Shown here: piece after piece, positions 1 through 9,033 of the stretch | How positions within the stretch are numbered: position 1 is the first letter of the stretch | Layout of the letters: each line of letters starts with the position of its first letter | NCBI GenBank assembly: GCA_003155915.1 | Contig: PMFA01000021.1 | Coordinates: forward strand, 25,356 to 89,355 | DNA: 64,000 bases | From: Acidimicrobiaceae bacterium | Lineage (GTDB): Bacteria > Actinomycetota > Acidimicrobiia > Acidimicrobiales > RAAP-2 | Reading direction: 5' to 3' | Notes under the pieces: generated by a model | Told to the model about the DNA's origin: nothing | The model's database searches: none | What the model saw: the letters and a program-made list of their open reading frames with translations, nothing else | Made by a program: the position numbers and the translations under genes

Positions 1-590
1 CCGATAAGCCCGTTGGTCGGCTTGAGACCGACCAGTCCACAAAATGACGCCGGTATGCGGATCGAACCGCCCCCGTCGGTGGCGCTGGCGACGCCGACGA
101 GGCCCGCGGCCACGGCGGCGGCCGAACCGCCGCTCGAACCGCCGGGTGAGAGATCAAGGTTCCAGGGATTACGGGTCACCCCGGTCAAGAGGTTGGCGGT
201 GTAGCCCTCGATGGCGAATTCGGGCAGTGTCGACTTCCCTACGATCACCGCACCGGCGTCGAGGAGACGCTGCGGGACGACGCCGTTCGACGTCGCTGGG
301 GCCACGTCTCGCAGGGCCAACGAGCCCTTTCGCGTCGGGTGACCACGCCAATCTTCGAGGTCTTTGATCAACGTCGGTATCCCGGCGAGGGGTCCTGTCG
401 GACGTTTGCCGTGGTCGATTGCGGCGGCTGCTCCGAGCGCCTCGTCGAAGGTCGCTTCAGCGAGAACGTTCAAATCGGGATTGGCCGCTTCGAGTCGCTC
501 GATCGAACTCGTCACCAGAGTGGACGCGCTGAGTCGGCCTTCTCGAACGGCGGCCGAGAGCACATGGAGCGGTCCGGGCGAGCGCGTCAC
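1..590 (-). CDS. Amidase-signature family hydrolase, N-terminal part (cut by window edge)
   Basis: This is the first ~196 residues of an amidase-signature enzyme, which hydrolyses an amide or acts as a GatA-like subunit; the substrate cannot be told. The frame shows the catalytic lysine in GIPTLIKD, the glycine/serine-rich signature [14 protein letters not shown] with the cis-serine, and the nucleophile context [15 protein letters not shown], followed by [10 protein letters not shown]. All three members of the Ser-cisSer-Lys triad are therefore present. The GTG start lies 9 bases after the stop of the rhodanese gene on the same strand, so the two are probably cotranscribed. The C-terminal half lies outside the window. 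Confidence 0.93.
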   Translation of the reverse strand, partial: MTRSPGPLHVLSAAVREGRLSASTLVTSSIERLEAANPDLNVLAEATFDEALGAAAAIDHGKRPTGPLAGIPTLIKDLEDWRGHPTRKGSLALRDVAPATSNGVVPQRLLDAGAVIVGKSTLPEFAIEGYTANLLTGVTRNPWNLDLSPGGSSGGSAAAVAAGLVGVASATDGGGSIRIPASFCGLVGLKPTNGLI

Positions 591-599
591 GGCGAGCGC

Positions 600-935
600 C
601 TAGATGATCGTAGGTTCGTCGATGTCGCCCACGAGCGCTTCGCCCTCGGCGCTCCAGGCGAGCATCCCGCCTTCGAGGTTGACGGCGTCGTGACCCCGTT
701 CGATGAGGAACTTCGCGGCCCGACCGGACCTCGCGCCCGAGCGACAGACGCAGACGATCAGGCGATCACTCGGCATTTCCTCCAAGTGGTCGGGCACGTC
801 ATTGAGAGGAATGTGTGTGGCGTTCGAGGCCCGGCCCGACTCCCATTCGTTGTCCTCGCGGACATCCAACAGGAATGCGCCGCCATCGAGGAGTTCGAGC
901 ACTTCGGCGACGTTGACATTGCGTGCTTCGGTCAT
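600..935 (-). CDS. Single-domain rhodanese-like sulfurtransferase
   Basis: This 111-residue protein is a stand-alone rhodanese domain, a cytoplasmic carrier of sulfane sulfur as a cysteine persulfide. The N-terminal part has the typical LLDVREDNEWESG segment, and the active-site loop is CVCRSGARSGRA, with the cysteine in a CRSGAR context. The C-terminal part has GHDAVNLEGGMLAW. The ATG start was chosen because longer in-frame versions run antisense through the next gene. It is divergent from the rhodanese/beta-lactamase-fold gene across 60 bases and lies just upstream of the amidase, so a shared sulfur-related control region is likely. Confidence 0.92.
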   Translation of the reverse strand: MTEARNVNVAEVLELLDGGAFLLDVREDNEWESGRASNATHIPLNDVPDHLEEMPSDRLIVCVCRSGARSGRAAKFLIERGHDAVNLEGGMLAWSAEGEALVGDIDEPTII

Positions 936-975
936 GACCAGTCCTTCGTTACGGCTCGGTGCCAGTTCCAGCGAA

Positions 976-987
976 TCTACTCGTAGA
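976..987. promoter_or_regulatory. Small palindrome between the divergent rhodanese genes
   Basis: TCTAC and GTAGA arms flank a two-base centre, about 9 bases before the GTG of the rhodanese/beta-lactamase-fold gene. In a 60-base divergent spacer this could be an operator serving both genes. The arms are short, so chance is possible. Confidence 0.3.
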
Positions 988-995
988 CTTTTCGC

Positions 996-2096
996 GTGGC
1001 TCGCGCGGATTTGATTTCCAGTATCTCCACCTACGAGCTCCTCCCACTCCTCGACGCCGACGAATGCCCGTACATGCTCGACGTGCGCGAGATCGATGAG
1101 GTGGCCGACTGGCAGATTCCCGGTGTGCACAACATCCCGCTCGACGCGCTCGAGAAACGACTCGAAGAAATCCCGCGCGATGAACATGTCGTCGTCATCT
1201 GCGCCATGGGCGCTCGGGCCCGACAAGGCGCCGAGATCCTCGCGCGCCACGACATCGCCAGTGACGTCCTCGAGGGCGGAATGGGCGCCTGGGCCTCGAC
1301 GTACGACGCGGTCGAGGGAGAGTTCGGCGGCGCCACGGTGGTGCAACTTCGACGACGGGGCAAGGGCTGTCTCTCCTACGTGATCGGCGCCGGCGACAAC
1401 TGTGTCGTGATCGACCCCTCGATTGCGCTCGAGCAGTACATTTCGGTCGCCGCCAGGCACGGCTGGGCGATCACCCACGTCCTCGATACCCACTTGCACG
1501 CCGATCACCTCAGTGGCGCCCGCGCTTTGGTCACTGCGACCGGTGCTGAGTTGTGGCTGAACCCCTCGGACGACTTCAGGTTTGAGTTCACGCCGATCAG
1601 TGACGGCCGCAGTGTCTCGCTGGCACCCGGGGTGGAACTGACCGTCTCGGCGGTCAGCGTGCCGGGCCACACCGAGGGCTCCACGATGTACCAGCTGGGT
1701 CACTCGGCGGTCTTCACCGGCGACACCGTGTTCCTTGAGAGCGTCGGTCGACCGGACCTGGCCGACCAGGCCGAGGCCTTCGCGCACAGTCTGTACCGCA
1801 GTGTGCATGAACGCGTCTTGCCCCTCGATGGCGACATCATGGTGTTCCCCGCGCATTACGGCGCCGTCGTACAAGTGAAGGCGAACGAGTTCGTGGCGCG
1901 GCGACTCGGCGAACTTCGAGTCACGCTCCCGGCGTTCGCGCTCAACGAGTCAGAGTTTGTGGCGTGGGCGATAGCCAACGTGAAGGATCGACCTCCGAAC
2001 TACCAGCACATCGTGGCGATCAACGCCGGTCGTGAGAGCGTTGGTCAAGAGTCAGCGCAACTCGAACTCGGCCCGAATCGCTGCGCGGTGGCTTAG
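996..2096 (+). CDS. Rhodanese / metallo-beta-lactamase-fold fusion (persulfide dioxygenase-like)
   Basis: This 366-residue protein has an N-terminal rhodanese domain (about residues 5-105; active-site loop VICAMGARARQG) and a C-terminal metallo-beta-lactamase-fold domain. The metal ligands are visible in THLHADHLSG, PGHTEGS, FTGDTVF and PAHYG, which is the arrangement of ETHE1-like persulfide dioxygenases and related hydrolases. Fusions of this kind usually link a persulfide-bearing rhodanese to oxidation of glutathione-type persulfide to sulfite; the exact thiol here is unknown. The GTG start agrees with the first rhodanese helix. The gene is divergent from the single-domain rhodanese. Confidence 0.92.
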   Translation: MARADLISSISTYELLPLLDADECPYMLDVREIDEVADWQIPGVHNIPLDALEKRLEEIPRDEHVVVICAMGARARQGAEILARHDIASDVLEGGMGAWASTYDAVEGEFGGATVVQLRRRGKGCLSYVIGAGDNCVVIDPSIALEQYISVAARHGWAITHVLDTHLHADHLSGARALVTATGAELWLNPSDDFRFEFTPISDGRSVSLAPGVELTVSAVSVPGHTEGSTMYQLGHSAVFTGDTVFLESVGRPDLADQAEAFAHSLYRSVHERVLPLDGDIMVFPAHYGAVVQVKANEFVARRLGELRVTLPAFALNESEFVAWAIANVKDRPPNYQHIVAINAGRESVGQESAQLELGPNRCAVA

Positions 2097-2853
2097 CTCC
2101 CTTTCGCTGAATTTCCTGATAATTCGGTAATTGTTTGAACCTTCCGGTTGATCTGCATCAGAACGGTTGTAGCCACCAAGGCACATATATATTGTCGCGA
2201 TTTCCACCCCAGGTCGACTTCATTGCTGACTCAACCACTCGGGTCCTTCCACTGACTCTCAGACGTTGGATCGAACGCGTCGATTACCAGATTCAGATTC
2301 GCTCGCGTGACTCGGTTATCGAGCGGATCAATTGGAGTTCAGCAACACGTTGTCATCAACTTGTCACATCGTGTGAGGTGAGTCAAAGTGTGCGACACAT
2401 TGTGGTGCGAATGGCATGCGAAGTGGGTATTTGAAGAGTGAAATATTGCCGACGAATCGTGCGCCACACAGAGTAAGTGAACACTTCGACTCACCAACTT
2501 CGGGACAAATAAGGGAGTTACGACTCTGTGACGTTTTTCAGGCGTTGGACTTTTCCACGTCACGCGCGCAACTTCGCTCTGTTTTTCCCGCTCCTAATCA
2601 GGTATTTCGACAAGTCTAAAGTAAGAGATCGCTTGAACTTTGCCTGATGAAGAATGCATTTCAGTATTCGCACCGAGCCTTTGGGGTTCTCTATACTGAC
2701 TGCAGAGGAAGCGGCCGTGGATTGTCACGGGGCGTCCGCCTCATGTCATATTCTGCTGTGCCGCATTACCTCAAAATAATTAGGTCGATGGGAGTCGGCC
2801 CCTGTGAATGGAGTGAAGTGAAAACGAACGCCGCTACGAAGGAAGGATTCTTA
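2097..2853. other. Long AT-richer leader region upstream of the surface-protein gene
   Basis: This 757-base stretch has visibly lower GC than its neighbours and no convincing gene; open frames in it lack ribosome-binding sites and family features. A TATACT hexamer at 2692-2697 and a TTGTCA (2722-2727) with CATATT (2747-2752) are possible promoter elements but have poor partners or spacing. I assign it as promoter and 5' leader of the downstream gene. Nothing else is recognisable. Confidence 0.45.
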
Positions 2854-5800
2854 ATGAATACTTTGCGACGGATATCTCGACCATTAGTGAAGACATTTGC
2901 TGTCGGCGCCGTCATGGTCGCCGCTGCTTTGCCAGCAATGGCCATAACTGGTACTGCTAGCGCAGCCACCACCGCCCCGACAATTGTCTGCACGAACGCG
3001 ACCACACTCGCTGGTCCGACGTGCTCGAATGGCTACGCCATCGTTGGCCAAGGATTCGCAGGCAATTTCGTTTTGGAAGGAACTGGTTTTGCTTTTGACC
3101 AGGCCATCGGCGGAGGGGTAACGCTCACCACGACAGCTCCTGGCGTCACCTTCACGAACGTGGCGGAGACGAGCGCGAGCGTGCTCACGGCAAACATCTC
3201 TACGACCTCCGCGACGACTCCCGGCTTCTACCCGGTCACCTTGACCGACGACAATGGCACGGCAACATTCGCCGTAGGCCTTGGCGTCGACAATGGACCG
3301 CAAGTTACGACGGTTGCTGGTAACTCTGGCACCGTAGCTGGCGCGAACTCCACCGTCAGCGTGACCGGAACGTTCCTCAACAACTCGGTGGTCTCGATTG
3401 AGCCGGTCACCGGTTCGGTTGCACCGACGCTCGTTGCTGGTTCAACGGTTCTGAGCAACTCGGGCACCACGCTCAAGTTCACGGTTGCCCAGGCGGCCGG
3501 TACGACGCCCGGTGCCTACACGGTCCTCATCACGTCGGCGTGGCCGACCGGCGCACTCGGCAATACGACAACTACCTACACCGTGAATGGCGCACCGACG
3601 GTCGTGTCAATCACCGGTATAACTCCCAACGAACTCGGTATTCCCCTCGTTAACCCATCGACGCAGACGGTCACTATTAGCGGCACTGGCTTTGAGCTGG
3701 GTGCAGTTTTGACCATCACGCCGGTCCCGGCGGACGCGGGCGTCACCATTGCTGATCCCACCTTCGTGAACAGCACTACGATGACCGCCCAAATCACTGT
3801 CGCCACCACCCCTACGACACCCACTGAACTGACTGTGGCCGTCGTCAACCCCGACACGTCGAGCGTCTCGGGCGTTGGTTTGATTGGCATTGGCGAGGCT
3901 CCGACGAATCAGGCCGCTGGTCCGGCTGCTCCGGTCGCTCCCGCACTTGGTGCAGTAACCGGATTCCTGGCTCCTGGAACGGCGTCGGTCATTCAAGTTA
4001 AGGGCACTACGACCTTTCCCATCACGACCGGTTCGACAGTTGGCGTGAAGCAGGCTGGCGTCACCAACGTGAGTGAGTCGCTCACGGGCACCGTGACCTC
4101 AGTCGACGCGACCAACACCGCTTCGATCCTGGTGAAGGTACCGCGCTACGCAACTTCGACCACGACTGCTGCGATTCTCGCAGCAGCAACCTCGTTCTCG
4201 GTCACGGACGCATCTGGCGTCACGAACGGTGCGACGACGGCGACAATCATTGACGGCAAGTCGAGCGAGCAGGTCGCGGGCACCCTCACAGGTAACGCCT
4301 TTACGATTTCGACTGCGGGTGGCGCGAGGTTCGCCCACGCCGCTGGCGTGACAGTTGAGTTCCCGTTCCCGGCGTCGGTTGCTGGTGTTACGAATACGCT
4401 CTCGATTAACAACGGCACGAACACCGAGACATCGACGCCCGTGCTTATTGAAGAGGGCACTCCGACGAACCCGGTCACCCCGTACCCGTTCTACAACTAC
4501 TCGGCGACGGGAACCGGTGCGAACTTGGCAACCCTCGACCCAGGTACGTACTCGATCACCGCTTACCTGCCGGGCTTCGGCTTCACCACCGGCGCGGCCG
4601 TCAGTTTCCAGAGCTTCACGACCGCTGGCGTGGCTGACAACGACGGTGTCACTGGCACCATTGCAGTTGTCAACGGCAACACGGCCACACTGAACGTCAC
4701 GGTTCCCAAGGTCCGCTCCGGCGACACCCTCGAACACTTGACAGTTGGAGCGGCTCCTGGCCAGAACGCCATCACGCTGAGTGGCACCACGAATTATTCG
4801 GTTGCTGGCAATCCGTTTATCGCTGTGGGCGACTCCTTGACGATTGAGCCGGACGCGTTCTACCTGACCCCTGAGACCGTGACCGTTACATCGGTCAACA
4901 ATACGACGGGCGTCGTTGGTATCACCCCGGCACTCGCCGACAGCCACACCGGTGGCGCGGCGGGCGTTGGCGCTGAAGTCGTCGACAACTCTGACCCGCA
5001 GTCGATCAACGACCGCGTTCAGGCGACGATTCTCAACGGTGCAGGCGGCGTCGAAGTCAACCCGACGTTCTTCAACTTCACCACGGGTGGCTCGATTTCC
5101 AGCACGCTGTTGGCAACCGCTCCGGCCACCGCTGGTAACCCCGGCGTTGCTCCGTTCGGCACCTTGAACGCCGTTGGCGCTGGCGCCAGTGGCGCGACGA
5201 TCAACCTGACGCTCAGTCAGGCCACCGACGGCTCGGCTGCCGCTGACTGGACTGGTTCCTCGACGAACCCGGCCGTCACCTTCGGTCCGATCACCACTGG
5301 AGGAGTTGCCTCGACGAACATCACGACGACGATCAGTGTGAAGGCCGGAACCCCGGCTACGGCGTCCGTACCGATCTCGTTCACCGATGGCCTTGAGACC
5401 TACGCGGGTACCATCGCAATCCTTGCTGGTCCGACGATCAGCGCGGTGACCTCTGTTGGCAACCTGACCGCAGGCTCCGCAGGATTCACGGTTGGTGTCA
5501 CGGGCACGAACTTCGTGGTTGGTAGCGGAGCGATCGGCAGCACCGACACGAACATGGTCTGTACGACGTCTGACCCGGCCGTTACTTGTAACACGGTCGT
5601 AGAGCCAACTGACTCGACCACCACCGCTACGGTTGAGATCCTGCCGGGCGCCACGATGTTGAATGGCACGGACACGATCACGTTGACCGATGCCGGCAGC
5701 TTCCCTGTCGGCGCGGGCGCAGCGAACATTCCGAACGATGGCGCCGCCACGCTCGCGGGAGCCTTCACGGTTTCCGGTCAGCCCACGGTGACGAGTGTCA

Positions 5801-7302
5801 GTCCGACGGTTGTACCCTTCGGCACTGACCCGACCATCACCGCGACCGGCACCCTGTTCGCGACGAGCGGAACCGAGGTCTGCACGTATGTTGTGACGAC
5901 GCCACTCGGTGTCTCCGCAGCTGCAGCTACTTGCGCGGCGACGCAGGTCTCCGCGACGTCAGCGACGATCACTGGCTACTCGACCACGATCGCGGCTGGC
6001 GACACCGTGGTGTTCACCTTTGGTATCGGCACTTCAGAAGCGAGCACCCCGGCTGTCACCATTCAGTCCGACCCGGTCACGACGTACATTGTCACCAGTT
6101 CCGTCTTGAGCAACTTCTACAAGACGAACGTGGCTCCCGGCGCGACGGATGAAAGCGTCGCAGTTGGTACGACGGCCGTGCCATTCCACATCGTTGGAAC
6201 TGGCTTCTTGGCCGCAGCGACTGTGACACTGTCAACCGACCCGACCGGTGGCACCGCTGGTACCGCCGCAGTGACCTCAGTCACGCCGAACGGCATCTTT
6301 GGAACGCTAACCATTCCTGCGACCGCCACGGTTGGTCTTGAGTCGGCAACGGTCACGAACGCCAATGGCGGCTCGACGACCTACACCGGTCTGTTCAACA
6401 TCACTCCCGCTCCGGCAATCACGGCGCCGAGTGTTGCTACACCCAAGCCGATCCTTGATGGCACGGCGACCGTTGTCACAATCACTGGCTCTGGCTTCGT
6501 GAGTGGCGCTGTTGTCACTGGCGCGACCGCTGGCATTGACACCTTTGGAACCGCGGTTGTCTCGAACTCGGCCAACCCGGCTGACAAGTGCACCGGTTTC
6601 ACGGCAACGCCGGGAACGCTGGACACCTGCAACACGATTACCGTTACCGCTACGCCGGTCAGCTTCTCGGGCAGCACGCCGATCCTTGATGGCCTCGTAG
6701 TCACCAACCCACTGGGCGGCGGTTCCGTAACGGTTCAGAGTGACATCACCATCAACCCGGTTCCGGCCGTGACGGGTACGTACTACGTGCCGACGTTCAC
6801 GACCAACGCCGAGGTCACCGTCAACGGTTCTGGCTTCGAGTCAGGCATCACCGCCTCGAGCGCCAACCCGGACTACACGGTCTTGGCCGTCGCCTCAACC
6901 CCAACCACCGTTACGTTGCTCGTGACCACTGACTCGAACGCCACTTCTGGCACCTCGAGCACGATCACACTGACCAACCCCGACGGTGGCTCAGGTACCT
7001 TCCCGCTCAACGGTGGACCGAACCCCAACACGGTGACGCCCGCTCCGAAGGCAACCCACGTGAACGGCGTCGTGCACACCGGTAAGACCACCACGGTCAC
7101 CATCTCCGGAACGCACTTCTACGGTCAGCCGAAGATCACTAGCAACGCTAAGGGTACGACGGTTCACGTGGTGAAGGACAGCGGCAAGTTGCTGACCCTC
7201 AAGGTCGCGACGAAGTCCACGACACCGAAGGGTATTCACACATTCATCATCCGCTTCGCGAATGGCGAGCAGACGAATGTGAAGTACAACGACGTGAAGT
7301 AA
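2854..7302 (+). CDS. Giant secreted TIG/IPT-repeat surface protein
   Basis: This 1482-residue protein begins with a signal peptide (basic MNTLRRISRPLVK, then a hydrophobic core; likely cleavage after AMA at 28-30 or ASA at 35-37). The rest is Thr/Ala/Gly/Val-rich and made of repeated immunoglobulin-like units with TIG/IPT-type strands such as TVTISGTGF, VVTITGSGF, EVTVNGSGF and TVTISGTHF. Eight cysteines form four close pairs (about 46/57, 903/912, 1010/1027, 1246/1259), each starting Cys-Thr. The last ~86 residues are lysine-rich, unlike the rest. No LPXTG signal or C-terminal membrane segment is visible. A strong site GGAAGGA at 2841-2847 fixes the ATG start. An S-layer or adhesin role is inference. 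Confidence 0.85.
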   Translation: MNTLRRISRPLVKTFAVGAVMVAAALPAMAITGTASAATTAPTIVCTNATTLAGPTCSNGYAIVGQGFAGNFVLEGTGFAFDQAIGGGVTLTTTAPGVTFTNVAETSASVLTANISTTSATTPGFYPVTLTDDNGTATFAVGLGVDNGPQVTTVAGNSGTVAGANSTVSVTGTFLNNSVVSIEPVTGSVAPTLVAGSTVLSNSGTTLKFTVAQAAGTTPGAYTVLITSAWPTGALGNTTTTYTVNGAPTVVSITGITPNELGIPLVNPSTQTVTISGTGFELGAVLTITPVPADAGVTIADPTFVNSTTMTAQITVATTPTTPTELTVAVVNPDTSSVSGVGLIGIGEAPTNQAAGPAAPVAPALGAVTGFLAPGTASVIQVKGTTTFPITTGSTVGVKQAGVTNVSESLTGTVTSVDATNTASILVKVPRYATSTTTAAILAAATSFSVTDASGVTNGATTATIIDGKSSEQVAGTLTGNAFTISTAGGARFAHAAGVTVEFPFPASVAGVTNTLSINNGTNTETSTPVLIEEGTPTNPVTPYPFYNYSATGTGANLATLDPGTYSITAYLPGFGFTTGAAVSFQSFTTAGVADNDGVTGTIAVVNGNTATLNVTVPKVRSGDTLEHLTVGAAPGQNAITLSGTTNYSVAGNPFIAVGDSLTIEPDAFYLTPETVTVTSVNNTTGVVGITPALADSHTGGAAGVGAEVVDNSDPQSINDRVQATILNGAGGVEVNPTFFNFTTGGSISSTLLATAPATAGNPGVAPFGTLNAVGAGASGATINLTLSQATDGSAAADWTGSSTNPAVTFGPITTGGVASTNITTTISVKAGTPATASVPISFTDGLETYAGTIAILAGPTISAVTSVGNLTAGSAGFTVGVTGTNFVVGSGAIGSTDTNMVCTTSDPAVTCNTVVEPTDSTTTATVEILPGATMLNGTDTITLTDAGSFPVGAGAANIPNDGAATLAGAFTVSGQPTVTSVSPTVVPFGTDPTITATGTLFATSGTEVCTYVVTTPLGVSAAAATCAATQVSATSATITGYSTTIAAGDTVVFTFGIGTSEASTPAVTIQSDPVTTYIVTSSVLSNFYKTNVAPGATDESVAVGTTAVPFHIVGTGFLAAATVTLSTDPTGGTAGTAAVTSVTPNGIFGTLTIPATATVGLESATVTNANGGSTTYTGLFNITPAPAITAPSVATPKPILDGTATVVTITGSGFVSGAVVTGATAGIDTFGTAVVSNSANPADKCTGFTATPGTLDTCNTITVTATPVSFSGSTPILDGLVVTNPLGGGSVTVQSDITINPVPAVTGTYYVPTFTTNAEVTVNGSGFESGITASSANPDYTVLAVASTPTTVTLLVTTDSNATSGTSSTITLTNPDGGSGTFPLNGGPNPNTVTPAPKATHVNGVVHTGKTTTVTISGTHFYGQPKITSNAKGTTVHVVKDSGKLLTLKVATKSTTPKGIHTFIIRFANGEQTNVKYNDVK

Positions 7303-7326
7303 GTCGTTTCGGAAGTGAAATCTAGG

Positions 7327-7361
7327 GAGACCCCCTCCGAAAGGAGGGGGTCTCTTTATTT
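7327..7361 (+). terminator. Strong intrinsic terminator of the surface-protein gene
   Basis: A perfect 12-base stem (7327-7338 with 7343-7354) closed by a GAAA tetraloop is followed by TTTATTT. It begins 24 bases after the stop of the TIG-repeat gene. Such a strong terminator suits a highly expressed gene. Confidence 0.95.
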
Positions 7362-7417
7362 CTCGCGGCAGGTGTATTGAGTAAGTAGTGAAGCTGTGTT
7401 GGAAGGTCTGGGACCGG

Positions 7418-8509
7418 CTACTTGATTGACCAGGTCGAGCCGTCGGGCGTGTCCATGACTTCGATGCCCGACGCCACGAGGACGTCTCGGATCCGATCGG
7501 CGAGGGCGAAGTCCTTGTCGTCACGGGCACTGACCCGAAGCTCCAAGAGGCCTTTGACTAGATCCGATGGGTCGATCCGGTCGCTTGCGCCAGTGCTCGC
7601 CATCCTCGCCAGTCGCGCGATTGCCTCAATCGACTCCGGACCACCCTTTTCGGCCAATGAGACGAGCCCATCAATGTCGCTCTCCTCGGGTAGTGAGGAG
7701 CGAGTCGACGGGGCAACTTCGGGTTCAAAACTTTGGAGTTCACTCAGGGGAGTAGTCGTTCCGCTCTCGAAAGTGCGGGTCTCACCGTTGCGACGCCAGT
7801 ACACCGCGCCCTTGCCCATGACCGTTAGGGACTTGTCCGCTAGGTCGATGATGCCAGCCGTGTGTTCATCGACCCCGAGGAGGCCGGTCTCGTCGGGAAG
7901 TTGACGCTCGAGTTGGACGAGACGATCTTCGCCTAGATAACAGAAGCGGGTGTCGTAGTTGCCGCCTTCGGCGTTGTCGTAGTGAGGGATGATGGCGCCT
8001 CGGATACCGGCCATGGACAAGACGTCCAGACCGTGCAGCCAGTGCGTGGCGGTGCCGACCTTGTAGATCTCATAGACCGGTACGGTGAGCGAACCGAGCG
8101 TGAGGGCCGCGGCCGACGCGAAGCAGAGCACGCCGCCGGCCCGCAGCGTTCCGCGAAGGTCCTCAGCCAAATCCAGGGGCGCCCACTGGTGCAGCGCGTA
8201 GCTCGGGGATCCCGGGCCGGCGAAGACGTAGTTTGCGGCGCGAACGTCCTGGCGAAACGTTGCTCGTTCGACCTCGCTGGTCCCTTCGAACAGCGTGAAG
8301 TGCAGAGGAGTGATGGGTATTCGAAGCGACGTCGCGAAGTACTCCACGATTTTCTCGGTCATCTGGGGCACGTTGGCCTGGAAACCGTAAGCCGTGTCGA
8401 GTGAGACCGCGCGCACGGGATCGAGTCGTTTGAGCAGTTGACGGTGCACCTTGGTCATACTGGGGGCCGTCTCGCCCGAACCAAGAAGTGCGAGGACGCC
8501 CAGGGTCAC
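7418..8509 (-). CDS. Peptidase S51/cyanophycinase-like protein with a CysRS-type C-terminal tail
   Basis: This 363-residue protein starts with a class I glutamine-amidotransferase-like fold of the S51 type: LLGSGETAPSM at the N-terminus, FAGPGSPSYALHQW, a serine nucleophile candidate in CFASAAALTLG, and GVDEHTAGIIDL, which resembles cyanophycinase. The last ~50 residues (ELRVSARDDKDFALADRIRD, then VEDTPDG-like VMDTPDGSTWSI) match the C-terminal end of cysteinyl-tRNA synthetase; the cysS gene at 15.2 kb ends with a similar EADRLRNEL segment. The enzymatic role is unknown. The gene is convergent with the surface-protein gene and divergent from the next membrane protein; no clear ribosome-binding site precedes its GTG. 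Confidence 0.75.
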   Translation of the reverse strand: MTLGVLALLGSGETAPSMTKVHRQLLKRLDPVRAVSLDTAYGFQANVPQMTEKIVEYFATSLRIPITPLHFTLFEGTSEVERATFRQDVRAANYVFAGPGSPSYALHQWAPLDLAEDLRGTLRAGGVLCFASAAALTLGSLTVPVYEIYKVGTATHWLHGLDVLSMAGIRGAIIPHYDNAEGGNYDTRFCYLGEDRLVQLERQLPDETGLLGVDEHTAGIIDLADKSLTVMGKGAVYWRRNGETRTFESGTTTPLSELQSFEPEVAPSTRSSLPEESDIDGLVSLAEKGGPESIEAIARLARMASTGASDRIDPSDLVKGLLELRVSARDDKDFALADRIRDVLVASGIEVMDTPDGSTWSIK

Positions 8510-8567
8510 GAATGCAGCGTACCGTCAAAAAAATGGTGACGTCATCGGGACCGATGGCTAAATTGGG

Positions 8568-9023
8568 GTGGTGAGCGCGGTTTTCATTCAAGTCAAGAAC
8601 CGGGCCCGTGGCAACGTCACGGCCCCGATGATCATCTGGGCGATTCTGATGGCGGTCGTGATCTTCATGGTCGAAGCGAGCCACGGAGCGCACCACGACG
8701 CGCTTTGGGTCGGTTTTGGCGCTACGGCGCTCTTCGGGGTCTACCTAGGTCTTCGTCGTCGAGTCGCCGCCTGCTTCGTCGCCCCCTTCGTCAGTTGGAT
8801 GGTCGCCTGGGTACCCCTGTGGATTGCCGCGATGGTGCGAGACGGATTCTTCAAAGGACTGGCCGTCGGCCTTTTCTGGGTGACGATCGGTTGGGTCATC
8901 ATCGGCGGGCTCGAATTCGCCACGCTCTTCATCGTCGGATCGTTTATACGGTTACTGCGGGGTTCGTCGGGATCTCGCGACCCGGGCGTCACTGTCTACG
9001 GTCCGGGCGGCGACGAGCGCTAG
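8568..9023 (+). CDS. Small integral membrane protein, unknown function
   Basis: I do not recognise this 151-residue protein. It has about four hydrophobic segments (around MIIWAILMAVVIFMV, LWVGFGATALFGVYL, VAPFVSWMVAWVPLWIAAM and LFWVTIGWVIIGGLEF) and a short hydrophilic, glycine-rich C-terminal tail. Two GTG codons in tandem (8568 and 8571) follow a GGGG stretch; the first was taken. It is divergent from the S51-like gene and ends 10 bases before the convergent F420-dependent oxidoreductase gene. Confidence 0.65.
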   Translation: MVSAVFIQVKNRARGNVTAPMIIWAILMAVVIFMVEASHGAHHDALWVGFGATALFGVYLGLRRRVAACFVAPFVSWMVAWVPLWIAAMVRDGFFKGLAVGLFWVTIGWVIIGGLEFATLFIVGSFIRLLRGSSGSRDPGVTVYGPGGDER

Positions 9024-9033
9024 TTCATCGACC

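Noticed and set aside
2135..2619. Open frames of 67-99 residues in the leader region on both strands
   Set aside because: They lack ribosome-binding sites, have no family features and overlap one another on both strands. The lower GC of the stretch fits non-coding DNA.
2647..2853. In-frame N-terminal extension of the surface-protein gene by 69 codons
   Set aside because: The added sequence has no secretion feature and would bury the signal peptide inside the protein. GGAAGGA at 2841-2847 points to the ATG at 2854.
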